Source of the DNA: Methylobacterium phyllostachyos
GTDB taxonomy: Bacteria > Pseudomonadota > Alphaproteobacteria > Rhizobiales > Beijerinckiaceae
Length of the DNA stretch: 64,000 bases
NCBI RefSeq assembly: GCF_900103445.1
Contig: NZ_FNHS01000003.1
Location: 62,001 to 126,000, forward strand
Direction: 5' to 3'
The notes beneath the pieces are model-generated. The model worked only from the letters and a program-made list of their open reading frames with translations, was not told the origin of the DNA and made no database searches. A program made the position numbers and the translations under genes. Below, one piece after another: positions 1 to 8,480 of the stretch. Position 1 is the first letter of the stretch. Every line of letters begins with the position of its first letter.

Positions 1-2555
1 GCGTCCGGCACGGATGAACGCCACAGGCAGACGGCATCGAAGGCGAAGCGCGCCAACTCCCTGCCTGGCTCAGGCCTACGGTGCGAGAAGACGTAGGCCA
101 CCTCTTCGAGGTATTCGGCCGTCGACGCCCCCTGGTCCACGACGGTGACGGCGAATGGACCCGGATCCTCGAAGATCTGCTCGATGTCGAAGCCCAGGAT
201 GTCGGGCAGGTATTGCCCGTCCCGTGTCAGGGCCACCGCACGCGCGAACCTTACGTACCCGGCGGTGGCGATGATCGGGATGAGCCCCTTTGGCAGACCG
301 TGAGGCGCTCCCGCGAGCAGGCCGACTAGCTCAGTCACGGGCTTGGGAGCAGGCGCCGCCGTCCCGAAGAAGGTGCCGATCTTGCGCCAGACAGCGGCGA
401 GATGCCGGTCAGGCAGCTCTTCCGCGTCGGCGAAGCGGCCGCCATCGCCCTCGGTCCTGTAAAGGCCGGACTTCTCAAGGACTGTCCGGAAAATCGAACT
501 TTCGGCGCTACGGTCCTCGGGAGCGTAACCGAGATGGGGACGCCCGACCCGTTCGAGCGTGTTGCGCATCACCCTGACGCGAGCCGTCCTCATCTGCCGC
601 GATATGCGGTCGCGCACGATGCCGTCGTTCGAGATCCGGGGGGTCTCCTCGAACCACTTGTCCATCAAGATGGACGCAACGACCGACGCGGGCCTGTCCG
701 ACGTGACGTCGAGCGGCTGCCCGCCATGGTACCATTTCGTGCCATGTGGGCGGGGATCGACGAGCCGGCGAACGAGCGTATCGAGATGCGTCCTCGCGAC
801 GTTCAGGAGTTCGTCGAGCTCCGAAGCGACGTGAGGGTCCATCGACACGAAGGCCACGTCTTCACGCAGCGCTTCGAGAGACAGGATCTCCAAGGCGGCC
901 TCGCGCAACTCGCATGGCTCGTCCGGGACGACGAACACGGTCCTGCCCTTCTGTGAGGCAGCGCCCTGGACGACCTTTCGGGCGGCGACGAGATCCTCGA
1001 CGCTCTCCGCCAGCACGTAGACGACGCGGCCATCCTCGTCGTCCGCCGGAAGGGCCTCAGCCGGAAGATCGCCCTTGCAGGCGGCGAGCTCCCGGGCCGT
1101 CAGGAAGAGTCCCTTGAGATGGCGGGTGACGCCAAGCCTCACGTTGTGCGACACGGGCCGCACGAATGGCGCCACCATCCGGGACCGTACGTACTCCGAG
1201 AGGTCGAAGGTCTCGGAACGGCGTTCCCGCTCTTCCCGGACCCGGCCGGAGACGTCGACGTCTGTGCCGTGCCAGACGGACACGTCGTCGTTCTTCTTCC
1301 GCCAGAGGAGAAGGGACCTGCCGATTAGAGCCTCTACGGCCGAAGTCACCGCCGCGGGAACCGTCCCGCGGCACCGCAGGGCGAGCTCAAGCGTCGAGCG
1401 ACGCAACCTTCGCCGCTCGCCGTCACGACCCAGCTGAAGGATGCACGTAGCGGCCAGAACCTCTCGCTCAAGCTCGTCCTGCGCCCGTGCGCGAGCGCTT
1501 TCCGTCTCGATCCAGCGGCGATAGGTGCCGCCGATGCCCACGTCCGACCTCATCGCGTCCGAGAACGCCGAGTAGATCTCCTCGAAGCCGATGGGCCTTC
1601 CGACCTCGCGCTCGGCCAGGAAGCCGAACAGGCTGCGTTCGTTCTGCCCCACCCGTGCGACGAGGGACGGCAACGCGTGGAGCGCCCCCGCGGTGACCGG
1701 CCATGCCTTCCGGACCAGCTCCGCGACACGACGCTCGTCGCGCTCGCCGCCGAACCAGCCAGCCTCGATGGCGTCTGCCGCAACAGTGGCTGCCTCGTAG
1801 GGCATCGAGACGTCGTCGCCCTCCTCCGCGATCACCTCGGCCAGCAGCTCGAAGATCTCGAAGCTGTCCTCAAGGAAGCGGATGGGCGTGAAGCGCCCCT
1901 CGACCTTGCGCCACTCGTTACGGGAGGACTGGTTCAGCCTTCCCGCATAGCTGAGCAGGTTCTGGTGCATGAGCACGGTGAGGCTTGCCGTCGGTCGCGA
2001 CGCCCGAGCCGCCCATTCCGCCAGGGTCTGGATATGGTCGAGCTCACGCGACCGGCCGTGATCGACGAGGCTCTCCAGGTGGCGACCGAACTCGTCCCAG
2101 ACGATGGCGACGTGATCGATCCCCGGCTTGCGCGCGATGGCCGTCAGCAGCTTGTCGAGCGTACGGTACTCGCCCTCGATGTCGGCCTGGTCCGCGATCT
2201 CCTTGATCAAGTGGTCGACGAAGCCGGAGAGAGCGATGACGAGCCCGGCACCCTTCGCGCTCAGCCGGATGGACGCACGGTCAGCCAAGGAGCGGTCGAC
2301 GGTGCCCAGCCGTTCCAGGAGAGGGCGAACGATCCCCCGCGCCTCGGCGTCGTTCCTGACCACGAGCGCCCCGACGCCGGCGGCGAGGGATTTCCCACTT
2401 CCGTAGGCGGCGACCACCATGGACACCCCCCCGGGCCTCGCCACGGCGTCGATCACCGAAGCGGATTTCCGGGTTGGGCGGTAGTGGGCGAGCCTTTGCG
2501 GCTCCGTCAGGTCGTCACGGAGCCTGATCGAGCGGAGAAACGTGGCAGATCTCAT
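1..2555 (-). CDS. sspC: SspC-like P-loop ATPase, partial (C-terminus off the left edge)
   Basis: The frame opens with ATG at 2555 and stays open for 851 codons to the edge, so the stop lies outside. A Walker A motif AYGSGKS sits at residues 50-56 and a Walker B-like HVAIVWDEFG at about 148-157. The rest has no repeat or membrane segment that I can see. The start overlaps the stop of the DUF4007 gene (ATGA). The order desulfurase, DUF4007, ATPase matches sspA-sspB-sspC of the Ssp phosphorothioation system, where SspC is described as the ATPase needed for single-strand sulfur insertion. The P-loop and the frame are seen; the SspC assignment is inferred from context. It could instead be an ATPase of another cysteine-desulfurase-linked defence operon. 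Confidence 0.65.
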   Translation of the reverse strand, partial: MRSATFLRSIRLRDDLTEPQRLAHYRPTRKSASVIDAVARPGGVSMVVAAYGSGKSLAAGVGALVVRNDAEARGIVRPLLERLGTVDRSLADRASIRLSAKGAGLVIALSGFVDHLIKEIADQADIEGEYRTLDKLLTAIARKPGIDHVAIVWDEFGRHLESLVDHGRSRELDHIQTLAEWAARASRPTASLTVLMHQNLLSYAGRLNQSSRNEWRKVEGRFTPIRFLEDSFEIFELLAEVIAEEGDDVSMPYEAATVAADAIEAGWFGGERDERRVAELVRKAWPVTAGALHALPSLVARVGQNERSLFGFLAEREVGRPIGFEEIYSAFSDAMRSDVGIGGTYRRWIETESARARAQDELEREVLAATCILQLGRDGERRRLRRSTLELALRCRGTVPAAVTSAVEALIGRSLLLWRKKNDDVSVWHGTDVDVSGRVREERERRSETFDLSEYVRSRMVAPFVRPVSHNVRLGVTRHLKGLFLTARELAACKGDLPAEALPADDEDGRVVYVLAESVEDLVAARKVVQGAASQKGRTVFVVPDEPCELREAALEILSLEALREDVAFVSMDPHVASELDELLNVARTHLDTLVRRLVDPRPHGTKWYHGGQPLDVTSDRPASVVASILMDKWFEETPRISNDGIVRDRISRQMRTARVRVMRNTLERVGRPHLGYAPEDRSAESSIFRTVLEKSGLYRTEGDGGRFADAEELPDRHLAAVWRKIGTFFGTAAPAPKPVTELVGLLAGAPHGLPKGLIPIIATAGYVRFARAVALTRDGQYLPDILGFDIEQIFEDPGPFAVTVVDQGASTAEYLEEVAYVFSHRRPEPGRELARFAFDAVCLWRSSVPD

Positions 2556-3460
2556 TTCACCAGCCCCAGGCGACGATAATGGTCCTTGAGCCAGTGGACC
2601 GGCGCCTTGGCCGGCAAGAGCAGATGCCGTTCGGCGCCGAGGAGCTCGGTCCTCACCCCTTGCTTCCAATAGGTGTCGCAGGCGGCCTCGACGGCTGCGT
2701 CCAGGCTTTCGAAGCCAAGGCAGAGCAGCCGACCGGGACCTTTTGGCCTGCGGGCAAGCTCCTCAAGCGAGAGCGATCCCTTTCCGAGGACGCTCGCGAG
2801 CTTAGAGGCCGCGGCAAGGAAGGCTTCCGGAGGTAGCCTGAAGGGCGCACGCACGCGCTCGAACCGGTGCACCTGGTCGTGCCGCAGAATCAGGCCGAGC
2901 TCCCTGAGTGGCGATGCGACCCCGTCCTCGGGATCGGCGGTCTCGGCGGCCATGGGGGCCGCGTACGCTGCGAGAAGGCACGCCACGTCCTTCTGCGCGA
3001 CCGCCGGGGTGGCCGGGTTCTGTGCCTTTTCTCGGGTATGGCGCAGGAAAGCGTCGACGCATGCATTGCGGTCGAAGTGGCGCTCTTCGAACTCGTTGAA
3101 GAACCACGACCAGACGGTCCCGGGCGCAGAGCAAAGCTCCATGTGCAGGAACCACCACGTCGCAGGGTACTCAAGGTAGCGGTCATGCCGCCAGACGAGT
3201 GCGCCCAGGTCTGTCAACCGCTGTCGTTCGGTAGCGCCGGCGGCACGCTCCTGCGTCTGGACCAAGCCCATGGCCTCGACCCAGAACTGGAGCGACTGGA
3301 TCATCTTGCTGCCGAGGCCGAGCTCGTCCGCGGTCTCAAGCGAGGCATCGAGGCCGCCTTGCTCTTCGACCTGATACGCCGCCTTCGTCAGCCAGCCATA
3401 CCGGACCGCGAAGGTCTCGTGCCTGCCGTACCGGTAACGAACGGTCGCCGGGCTCACCAT
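2552..3460 (-). CDS. sspB: DUF4007 family protein, SspB-like
   Basis: 302 residues from ATG at 3460 (MVSPATVRYR), which overlaps the end of the desulfurase gene; a longer upstream extension would lie wholly inside the desulfurase and is rejected. The N-terminal pattern (RHETFAVRYGWLTKA), the GLGSKMIQSLQFW stretch and the TWWFLHMEL stretch are what I recognise as DUF4007. Members of this family sit in Dnd/Ssp-type operons, and SspB of the Ssp system acts as the nickase that opens one strand for sulfur incorporation. It is translationally coupled to both neighbours (overlap with 3454-4665, ATGA with the ATPase), so the three proteins are probably made together. The biochemical role is inferred from family and context. 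Confidence 0.75.
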   Translation of the reverse strand: MVSPATVRYRYGRHETFAVRYGWLTKAAYQVEEQGGLDASLETADELGLGSKMIQSLQFWVEAMGLVQTQERAAGATERQRLTDLGALVWRHDRYLEYPATWWFLHMELCSAPGTVWSWFFNEFEERHFDRNACVDAFLRHTREKAQNPATPAVAQKDVACLLAAYAAPMAAETADPEDGVASPLRELGLILRHDQVHRFERVRAPFRLPPEAFLAAASKLASVLGKGSLSLEELARRPKGPGRLLCLGFESLDAAVEAACDTYWKQGVRTELLGAERHLLLPAKAPVHWLKDHYRRLGLVK

Positions 3461-4665
3461 GACATGCGGCCCTGCATGGACTTGGCGGTCGTTGCGACGA
3501 CCTCGGCCGCCCGCAACGCTTCTTCCTCGGTGTTCATGATCGAGAACGAGAACCTTACACTCTCGTTGGCGTGCCGGTCCGGCAACCCCATCGCCAGGAG
3601 GACGTGAGAGGGCTGCGGCCTGCCGCTCGAACAGGCGCTTCCCTGCGAGCAACGTATTCCTGCGTCGTCGAGCTGGGCGACGAGCGCGCCCCCGTCGACG
3701 CCGCGGAACCGGATGTTGGAAGTATTGGGCACGCGCGCGACGCCTGATCCGTTGATCTCGGTGTCAGGCATCATCTCTTTAACGGCGGATTCGAAGAGGT
3801 TCCTCAGGAACAAAAGCCTGGACGCATGAATGTCGAGGCGCCCCGCCCGTTCGCTTGCCGCGGATCCGAAGCCGGCGGCGAGTTGGACCGGCTCCGTTCC
3901 GGGGCGGAGGCCTGCCTGATGGTCCCCCCCGAACATCAGCGGCGGAGGGACTTTTTCATCCCGATCCCGCATGATCAGGGCACCGATGCCCTGCGGCCCA
4001 TGCATCTTGTGTGCGGTCACTGAGATCGCGTCGACGTCCACCGCCGTAAGGTTGACGGGCACCCTCCCCAGGGCCTGCACCGCATCGGAGTGGAAGAACG
4101 TCTCGCGCGCCAGTCGCACCTCGCGCGCAATCTCCGCCAACGCCTGGACGATGCCGGTCTCGCTATTGGCCCACTGGATAGACACGACGAGGCGTTCCCG
4201 CGCGGTGCCCGCCTCGACGCGCACCGCGTCAGGATCGACCAAGCCGTTCCCGTCGACGGGCAAGATGCGTACGTCGCAACCACGGCGTCGTGCCTGCTCA
4301 GCCGGTCGCAAGACCGAAGCATGCTCTACCGATGAAACAAGCAGGGTTGTCTCCTCATCGCAGTGGATCGGCCCGAGAACGATGTTGTTCGCCTCCGTCG
4401 CCCCCGACGTGAAGCAGACGCCTTCTGGGTAACAGCCCCCGACGAGAAGCGTGATGGCATCCCTAGCGGCGATGCCTAGGTCACGCGCCTGGACGCCCCT
4501 TCCGTGCACGCTCGCCGAGTTGAGTGGCCCCGCTGCCATGGCTGTCACAACAGTTGCCACCACTCCGGGTGATGGCTGCGTGGTGGCGTTCGAGTCGAGA
4601 AAGATTTCGGCGGTTGAGGTAACCGACGCCTCTGCTAACCCCGGCATGCGTGCAATCAGGTTCAC
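3454..4665 (-). CDS. sspA: Cysteine desulfurase, SspA/DndA-like
   Basis: 403-residue fold-type I PLP enzyme of the IscS/NifS family. Visible motifs: TSGATEANN (87-94), SSVEHASVL (111-119), HSDAVQALG (192-200), the PLP lysine in TAHKMHGPQG (K220), RPGTEP (254-259) and the catalytic cysteine in SACSSG (C345). It would take sulfur from L-cysteine as a persulfide for the DNA-modifying partners. It is the first gene of a minus-strand operon with a DUF4007 protein and a P-loop ATPase, which separates it from the housekeeping Isc/Suf pathway. The start is the GTG at 4665; ATG at 4647 is an alternative, and neither has a clear Shine-Dalgarno sequence. Confidence 0.85.
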   Translation of the reverse strand: MNLIARMPGLAEASVTSTAEIFLDSNATTQPSPGVVATVVTAMAAGPLNSASVHGRGVQARDLGIAARDAITLLVGGCYPEGVCFTSGATEANNIVLGPIHCDEETTLLVSSVEHASVLRPAEQARRRGCDVRILPVDGNGLVDPDAVRVEAGTARERLVVSIQWANSETGIVQALAEIAREVRLARETFFHSDAVQALGRVPVNLTAVDVDAISVTAHKMHGPQGIGALIMRDRDEKVPPPLMFGGDHQAGLRPGTEPVQLAAGFGSAASERAGRLDIHASRLLFLRNLFESAVKEMMPDTEINGSGVARVPNTSNIRFRGVDGGALVAQLDDAGIRCSQGSACSSGRPQPSHVLLAMGLPDRHANESVRFSFSIMNTEEEALRAAEVVATTAKSMQGRMSW

Positions 4666-5159
4666 GGTGGCACAACCCGCTTGGTAGCAGGGAATTTTGG
4701 GGCCGCCGTAGACCCGTCTCCCGTTTCCGTGAACGATACGAGGGTCGCCAACCGGTCACAATGCCGCTGAGTTACGGAGCGGTTGGATTTACAACCCAGT
4801 GGCGAAACGACCACAGCCTGGGTAGTAACCCCTCGCGGATGGCGCGGATCCAGTGGGGACGCCCAGGCGCCCGTTTCCGCAAATGGGGACGATGCTAGGC
4901 TTGCCGTCCCCAAGCAGCCCGGACCGGACGCTTTTGGCCAGTTCTGAGTACGCTGACTTCCGCTGATGAACGGCCGGATCGGGTGGGAAGCAGCTTGGCT
5001 GCTTTCGGTCGCAAGACGTTCTAAAGCGGACCTAGGATGAATCGCCGTCTCCGGATGGACGGTCCAACCCATCTCAGGGTCGAAGTTCGTAAAAGCCGGA
5101 TGCCGTTTTCATCAGAGGCGATGCGACCGACGCGAAAGTGCGTTGCCTTGGGAGACAGA
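4666..5159. other. Intergenic region upstream of the ssp operon
   Basis: About 490 bases between divergent genes with no convincing coding frame. It should hold the promoter of the ssp operon, read leftwards, and of the mutase gene, read rightwards, but I see no sigma-70 boxes clear enough to place. The segment around 4960-5035 (AAGCAGCTTGGCTGCTTTCGGTCGC and neighbours) contains a small inverted repeat AAGCAGC/GCTGCTT and looks like dispersed intergenic repeat rather than gene. Confidence 0.4.
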
Positions 5160-5798
5160 GTGATTCACGATCGCAAAGCCCCAATCACGCGACGTCTCGT
5201 GCTGGTCCGGCATGGCCAGAGCGTAGCCAACCGATCCGGTCTGTTCACGGGATTGCTGGACTCGCCCTTGACCGAGCAGGGTCGGATAGAAGCCGTGGCA
5301 GCCGGGCGGCGTTTGGCCGAGCGCAGCTGGCGCTTTTCCGATGCCTTCACCTCGACGCTGACGCGGGCCGTCGTGAGCGGCCGGCTTATCCTCGATACGC
5401 TCGGGCAACCCGGATTAATCCCTCAACGCTTCGCCGCGCTCGACGAGCGAGACTACGGCGACCTCAGCGGGCTCGACAAGACCGCCGCCGATGCGCGCTG
5501 GGGGGCGGAGCGGATCGAGACCTGGCGGCGCTCCTACGCCGAGGCGCCGCCGAACGGTGAGAGCCTGCGCGATACCGTCGCCCGCATCGTGCCATGCTAC
5601 CTCCGATCCATCCTACCGGCGGTCATGGGCGGGGACGTGCTCGTCGTCGCCCACGGTAATTGCCTGCGGGCGCTCGTTATGGCGCTCGACGACCTCAGCC
5701 CGGCGGAGGTCGAGCAACTCGAACTCGCGACGGGCTCCGTCAGGATCTATGAGTTTGCTGCGGACACGACGATCGAGGCCCGCTGGATCGACGGTTGA
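5160..5798 (+). CDS. 2,3-bisphosphoglycerate-dependent phosphoglycerate mutase family protein
   Basis: 212 residues from GTG at 5160, chosen because GGGAGA precedes it and because the histidine-phosphatase core LVRHGQS then starts at residue 15, the usual place. The phosphorylated histidine is H18, followed by NRSGLFTGLLDSPLT, the pattern typical of dPGM rather than of generic phosphatases. The acid motif ALDERDYGDLSG and the second histidine in VVAHGNCLRAL complete the active site. It interconverts 3- and 2-phosphoglycerate in the cytoplasm if it is a true GpmA. It stands alone between the ssp operon and yeiH, so it may be an accessory paralogue. Confidence 0.8.
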   Translation: MIHDRKAPITRRLVLVRHGQSVANRSGLFTGLLDSPLTEQGRIEAVAAGRRLAERSWRFSDAFTSTLTRAVVSGRLILDTLGQPGLIPQRFAALDERDYGDLSGLDKTAADARWGAERIETWRRSYAEAPPNGESLRDTVARIVPCYLRSILPAVMGGDVLVVAHGNCLRALVMALDDLSPAEVEQLELATGSVRIYEFAADTTIEARWIDG

Positions 5799-5945
5799 AT
5801 CCGCCTGTAGGCCCCCAAGAATGGGTCGCCTCACGCTTCGAAGGGATCCCCATTTGATCTAATTAAGTGATGGGAATTATCTAATCATTCCGTTGGAGTG
5901 AATGAAAGGGAAGTGGGATTCTCCGGCATCACATCGGAGCCACCC

Positions 5946-7043
5946 ATGTCCGCCCCCAGACTTGTCTCCCACCCTCGATCGATGCGTGCCCTGGCCGGCA
6001 CGAGAGCCATCCTTCCAGGACTGGGCCTCTGCGTGGCAGTTACCGCCGCAGCGGTCGGCTTCGAAGCCGTCGAGACGCACCTGTTCGGTCGCGCTTGGCT
6101 CGAAGCCCTGGTGCTGGCGATCCTCCTCGGGAGCGCGATCCGCACCGCCTGGACCCCGTCGCAGCGTTTCTTTCCCGGCATCGCCTTCGGGGCCAAGACC
6201 GTGCTGGAGATCGCGGTCGTAATGCTAGGCGCGTCGCTCAGCCTCGCGACGATCCTCGCCGCCGGCCCGGGCCTGCTCTTCGGCATCGCGGGCGTCGTCG
6301 TGGTCGCGATCCTGTCGAGCTACGGCATCGGCCGGGCGCTCGGACTGCATTCGCGCATGGCGATCCTCGTCGCCTGCGGCAACTCGATCTGCGGCAACTC
6401 GGCGATCGCCGCCACCGCCCCGGTGATCGGCGCCGACGGCGAGGACGTCGCCGCCTCCATCGCCTTCACCGCGGTGCTGGGCGTGCTGGTGGTGCTCGGC
6501 CTGCCGCTGCTGGTGCCGCTGCTCGGCCTGTCGCCGATGCAGTACGGCGTGCTCGCCGGCCTCACCGTCTACGCCGTGCCGCAGGTCCTCGCCGCCACCG
6601 CGCCGGTCGCGGCGCTCAGCGTCCAGGTCGGAACCCTGGTGAAGCTCGTCCGGGTGCTGATGCTCGGGCCGGTCGTTCTGATGCTCTCCCTCGGCGCGAG
6701 CCGGCTGCGCGAGGAGACCGACGAGGCCGCCCCCGGCGTCACAACCGGCGACCGCCCGGCCCCCGGCGGCCTCGCGATCCACCGCCTGGTGCCGTGGTTC
6801 ATCCTCGCCTTCCTGGCGCTCGCGGGACTCCGCTCGGCCGGGCTGATCCCGCAAGTCGCGCTCGCGCCGATGTCGGAGACCGCCAACGTGCTGACCGTAG
6901 TCTCGATGGCGGCACTCGGCCTCGGGGTCGACGTGCGCAGCGTCGCCAAGGCCGGGGCGCGGGTGACCCTCGCTGTGGTCGTCTCGCTCCTTGCCCTCGG
7001 CGCCGTCAGCCTCGGCCTGATCCATGTGCTCGGCCTCGTCTGA
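5946..7043 (+). CDS. yeiH: YeiH/UPF0324 family transporter (putative sulfate exporter family)
   Basis: 365-residue integral membrane protein with about ten hydrophobic segments. It carries the family-typical stretches GKTVLEIAVVMLGASLS, ACGNSICGNSAIAA and AASIAFTAVLGV. I chose ATG 5946 because CGGAG lies 7 bases upstream; a GTG at 5898 would add 16 residues without support. The family (PF03601) is annotated as putative sulfate exporter, but the substrate is not established for most members. In this window it fits a theme of sulfur oxyanion handling (sulfite oxidases from 8.5 kb, a TauE-like protein at 27 kb). Upstream, TCTAAT occurs twice at about 5857 and 5880, which may be part of a LysR-type site. 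Confidence 0.8.
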   Translation: MSAPRLVSHPRSMRALAGTRAILPGLGLCVAVTAAAVGFEAVETHLFGRAWLEALVLAILLGSAIRTAWTPSQRFFPGIAFGAKTVLEIAVVMLGASLSLATILAAGPGLLFGIAGVVVVAILSSYGIGRALGLHSRMAILVACGNSICGNSAIAATAPVIGADGEDVAASIAFTAVLGVLVVLGLPLLVPLLGLSPMQYGVLAGLTVYAVPQVLAATAPVAALSVQVGTLVKLVRVLMLGPVVLMLSLGASRLREETDEAAPGVTTGDRPAPGGLAIHRLVPWFILAFLALAGLRSAGLIPQVALAPMSETANVLTVVSMAALGLGVDVRSVAKAGARVTLAVVVSLLALGAVSLGLIHVLGLV

Positions 7044-7051
7044 TCCGCGCT

Positions 7052-8284
7052 ATGGCATCGATCCGACCCCTTGATGGAAGAATTGCCGTGACACGTTCGT
7101 CCCAATCTTCATCCGAGGCAGTCGCGCAGGCGACGGGATGGTTGATGGGGCCGGGTCGCGAAGCGGTGGACGCGGCAGCCCTTCTCGATGGGTTCAGTGC
7201 GTGCCTCTCGGGGCTCGGCCTGCCGCTGGCCCGCGCCACCACCCACGCGCCGACCCTGCATCCGTCGTTCCGGTGGGTGATGCGCGTCTGGCATCCAGGA
7301 ACGTCGAGCCTAGCCCTGCGTCGCCGCCACGGCATCGAGGGCACGCCGACCTTCCACGGCAACACCGTCGAGCACGTGGTCGAGACGCGGACCCCACTCC
7401 AATGCCGTCTCGACGGGGATGGGCCGCTGCCGTTTCCCGTGCTTGGCGAGCTTCGCAACGAGGGTCTGACCGACTACCTCATCGCGCCGCTGCACGCCGC
7501 GCGTGGACGCATGGGTGCCGCCTCCTGGGCCACGGCGAGACCGGGCGGCTTCACGCCGATCGAGATCGAGACGTTGCTAGCGCTGGTCGAGCCGTTCTCG
7601 CTGCTGTTCGAAATCAAGGCGCTCGACGACATGCTTGGCGCGGTCCTGAGCGCCTATGTCGGGCGCGACCCGGCGCGGCAAATCCTGGCCGGCACAGTGC
7701 GGCGCGGCGACGTACGCCTCATGCGGGCCGCGATGATGCTGACCGATCTGCGCGGGTTCGGTGAACTGTCCGACCGGCAAAGCCCCGACCATGTCGTGGC
7801 CGCCCTCAACCGGATGTTCGATGCCATCGTGCCGGCCGTCGAGGCGGAAGGCGGCGAGGTGCTAAAGTATATTGGTGACGGGCTGTTGGCCGTGTTCGAT
7901 GCCGATCGCGACGAGGCCGAGGCGCGCCGTGCCGCCTTGCGTGCCGCCGAGGCCGCACTCGATGCGCTTGCGACCCTGCGCGACGGTGACAGGGCTGCCT
8001 TTGAGGTCGGCGTCGCACTTCATGTTGGGGAGGTCGCCTACGGCAATATCGGCGGCGGCGACCGGGTCGACTTCACGGCGATCGGCCGCGATCTCAACGT
8101 GCTCGCTCGCGTCGAGCGCCTGTGCAAGACCTACGACACGCCGCTGATCGCCACCGACACCTTCCTCCACGGCCTGGCGCATGCCCTCGAACCGCTCGGC
8201 ATTGTCGCCCTTCGCGGTTTCGCCGAGCGTCACGCCTTGTTCGGGTGTCGCAGGACCGCGCCTGTCGAAGCACCGGCGGTCTGA
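7052..8284 (+). CDS. Class III adenylate/guanylate cyclase
   Basis: 410 residues. The C-terminal half (about 225-390) is a class III nucleotidyl cyclase domain: first metal aspartate in LTDLRGFGEL, second in YIGDGLLAVF, and the transition-state pair in GRDLNVLARVE. The N-terminal 200 residues resemble the sensor region of soluble bacterial cyclases, with no membrane helix. Product is probably cAMP or cGMP; the base-selecting residues cannot be assigned safely by eye. It begins 8 bases after the yeiH stop, so the two are probably co-transcribed. Homologous frames further upstream are only a shadow of yeiH. Confidence 0.85.
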   Translation: MASIRPLDGRIAVTRSSQSSSEAVAQATGWLMGPGREAVDAAALLDGFSACLSGLGLPLARATTHAPTLHPSFRWVMRVWHPGTSSLALRRRHGIEGTPTFHGNTVEHVVETRTPLQCRLDGDGPLPFPVLGELRNEGLTDYLIAPLHAARGRMGAASWATARPGGFTPIEIETLLALVEPFSLLFEIKALDDMLGAVLSAYVGRDPARQILAGTVRRGDVRLMRAAMMLTDLRGFGELSDRQSPDHVVAALNRMFDAIVPAVEAEGGEVLKYIGDGLLAVFDADRDEAEARRAALRAAEAALDALATLRDGDRAAFEVGVALHVGEVAYGNIGGGDRVDFTAIGRDLNVLARVERLCKTYDTPLIATDTFLHGLAHALEPLGIVALRGFAERHALFGCRRTAPVEAPAV

Positions 8285-8378
8285 CGTCGAGACGATATCT
8301 GGCACCACCGGCGCGGAGATCCAAAATTCTCAAATCATCGCATTGGGAGATCGTTCGCATCGCGAAAGACCGTTGGTG

Positions 8379-8403
8379 GGAATTAAACGCATCCCGTAGC
8401 ATC
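8379..8403 (+). promoter_or_regulatory. Candidate ECF-sigma promoter upstream of sorA
   Basis: GGAATT at 8379-8384, 14 bases, then GCATC at 8399-8403. The same two boxes with the same spacing occur at three other places in this block (10098, 15510 and, on the minus strand, 15452), all before genes of the sulfite/redox set and the sigma factor operon. An alphaproteobacterial ECF -35 box usually begins GGAA. It is the weakest of the four because the sixth base is T rather than A. Confidence 0.6.
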
Positions 8404-8480
8404 TCCCTAGTCGCAAGGAATCGCCACGGGTCCGGTGCCCTCGAACGCATCGACGCCGACGAACTTTGAAGGGAGAGACG

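Noticed and set aside
5870..5894. GGAATT upstream of yeiH as a fifth ECF site
   Set aside because: At the 14-base distance the second box reads TTGGA instead of GCATC.
6095..7051. Long plus-strand frame continuous with the cyclase gene
   Set aside because: Arg/Pro-rich text, out of frame over the yeiH membrane protein; the cyclase starts at 7052.
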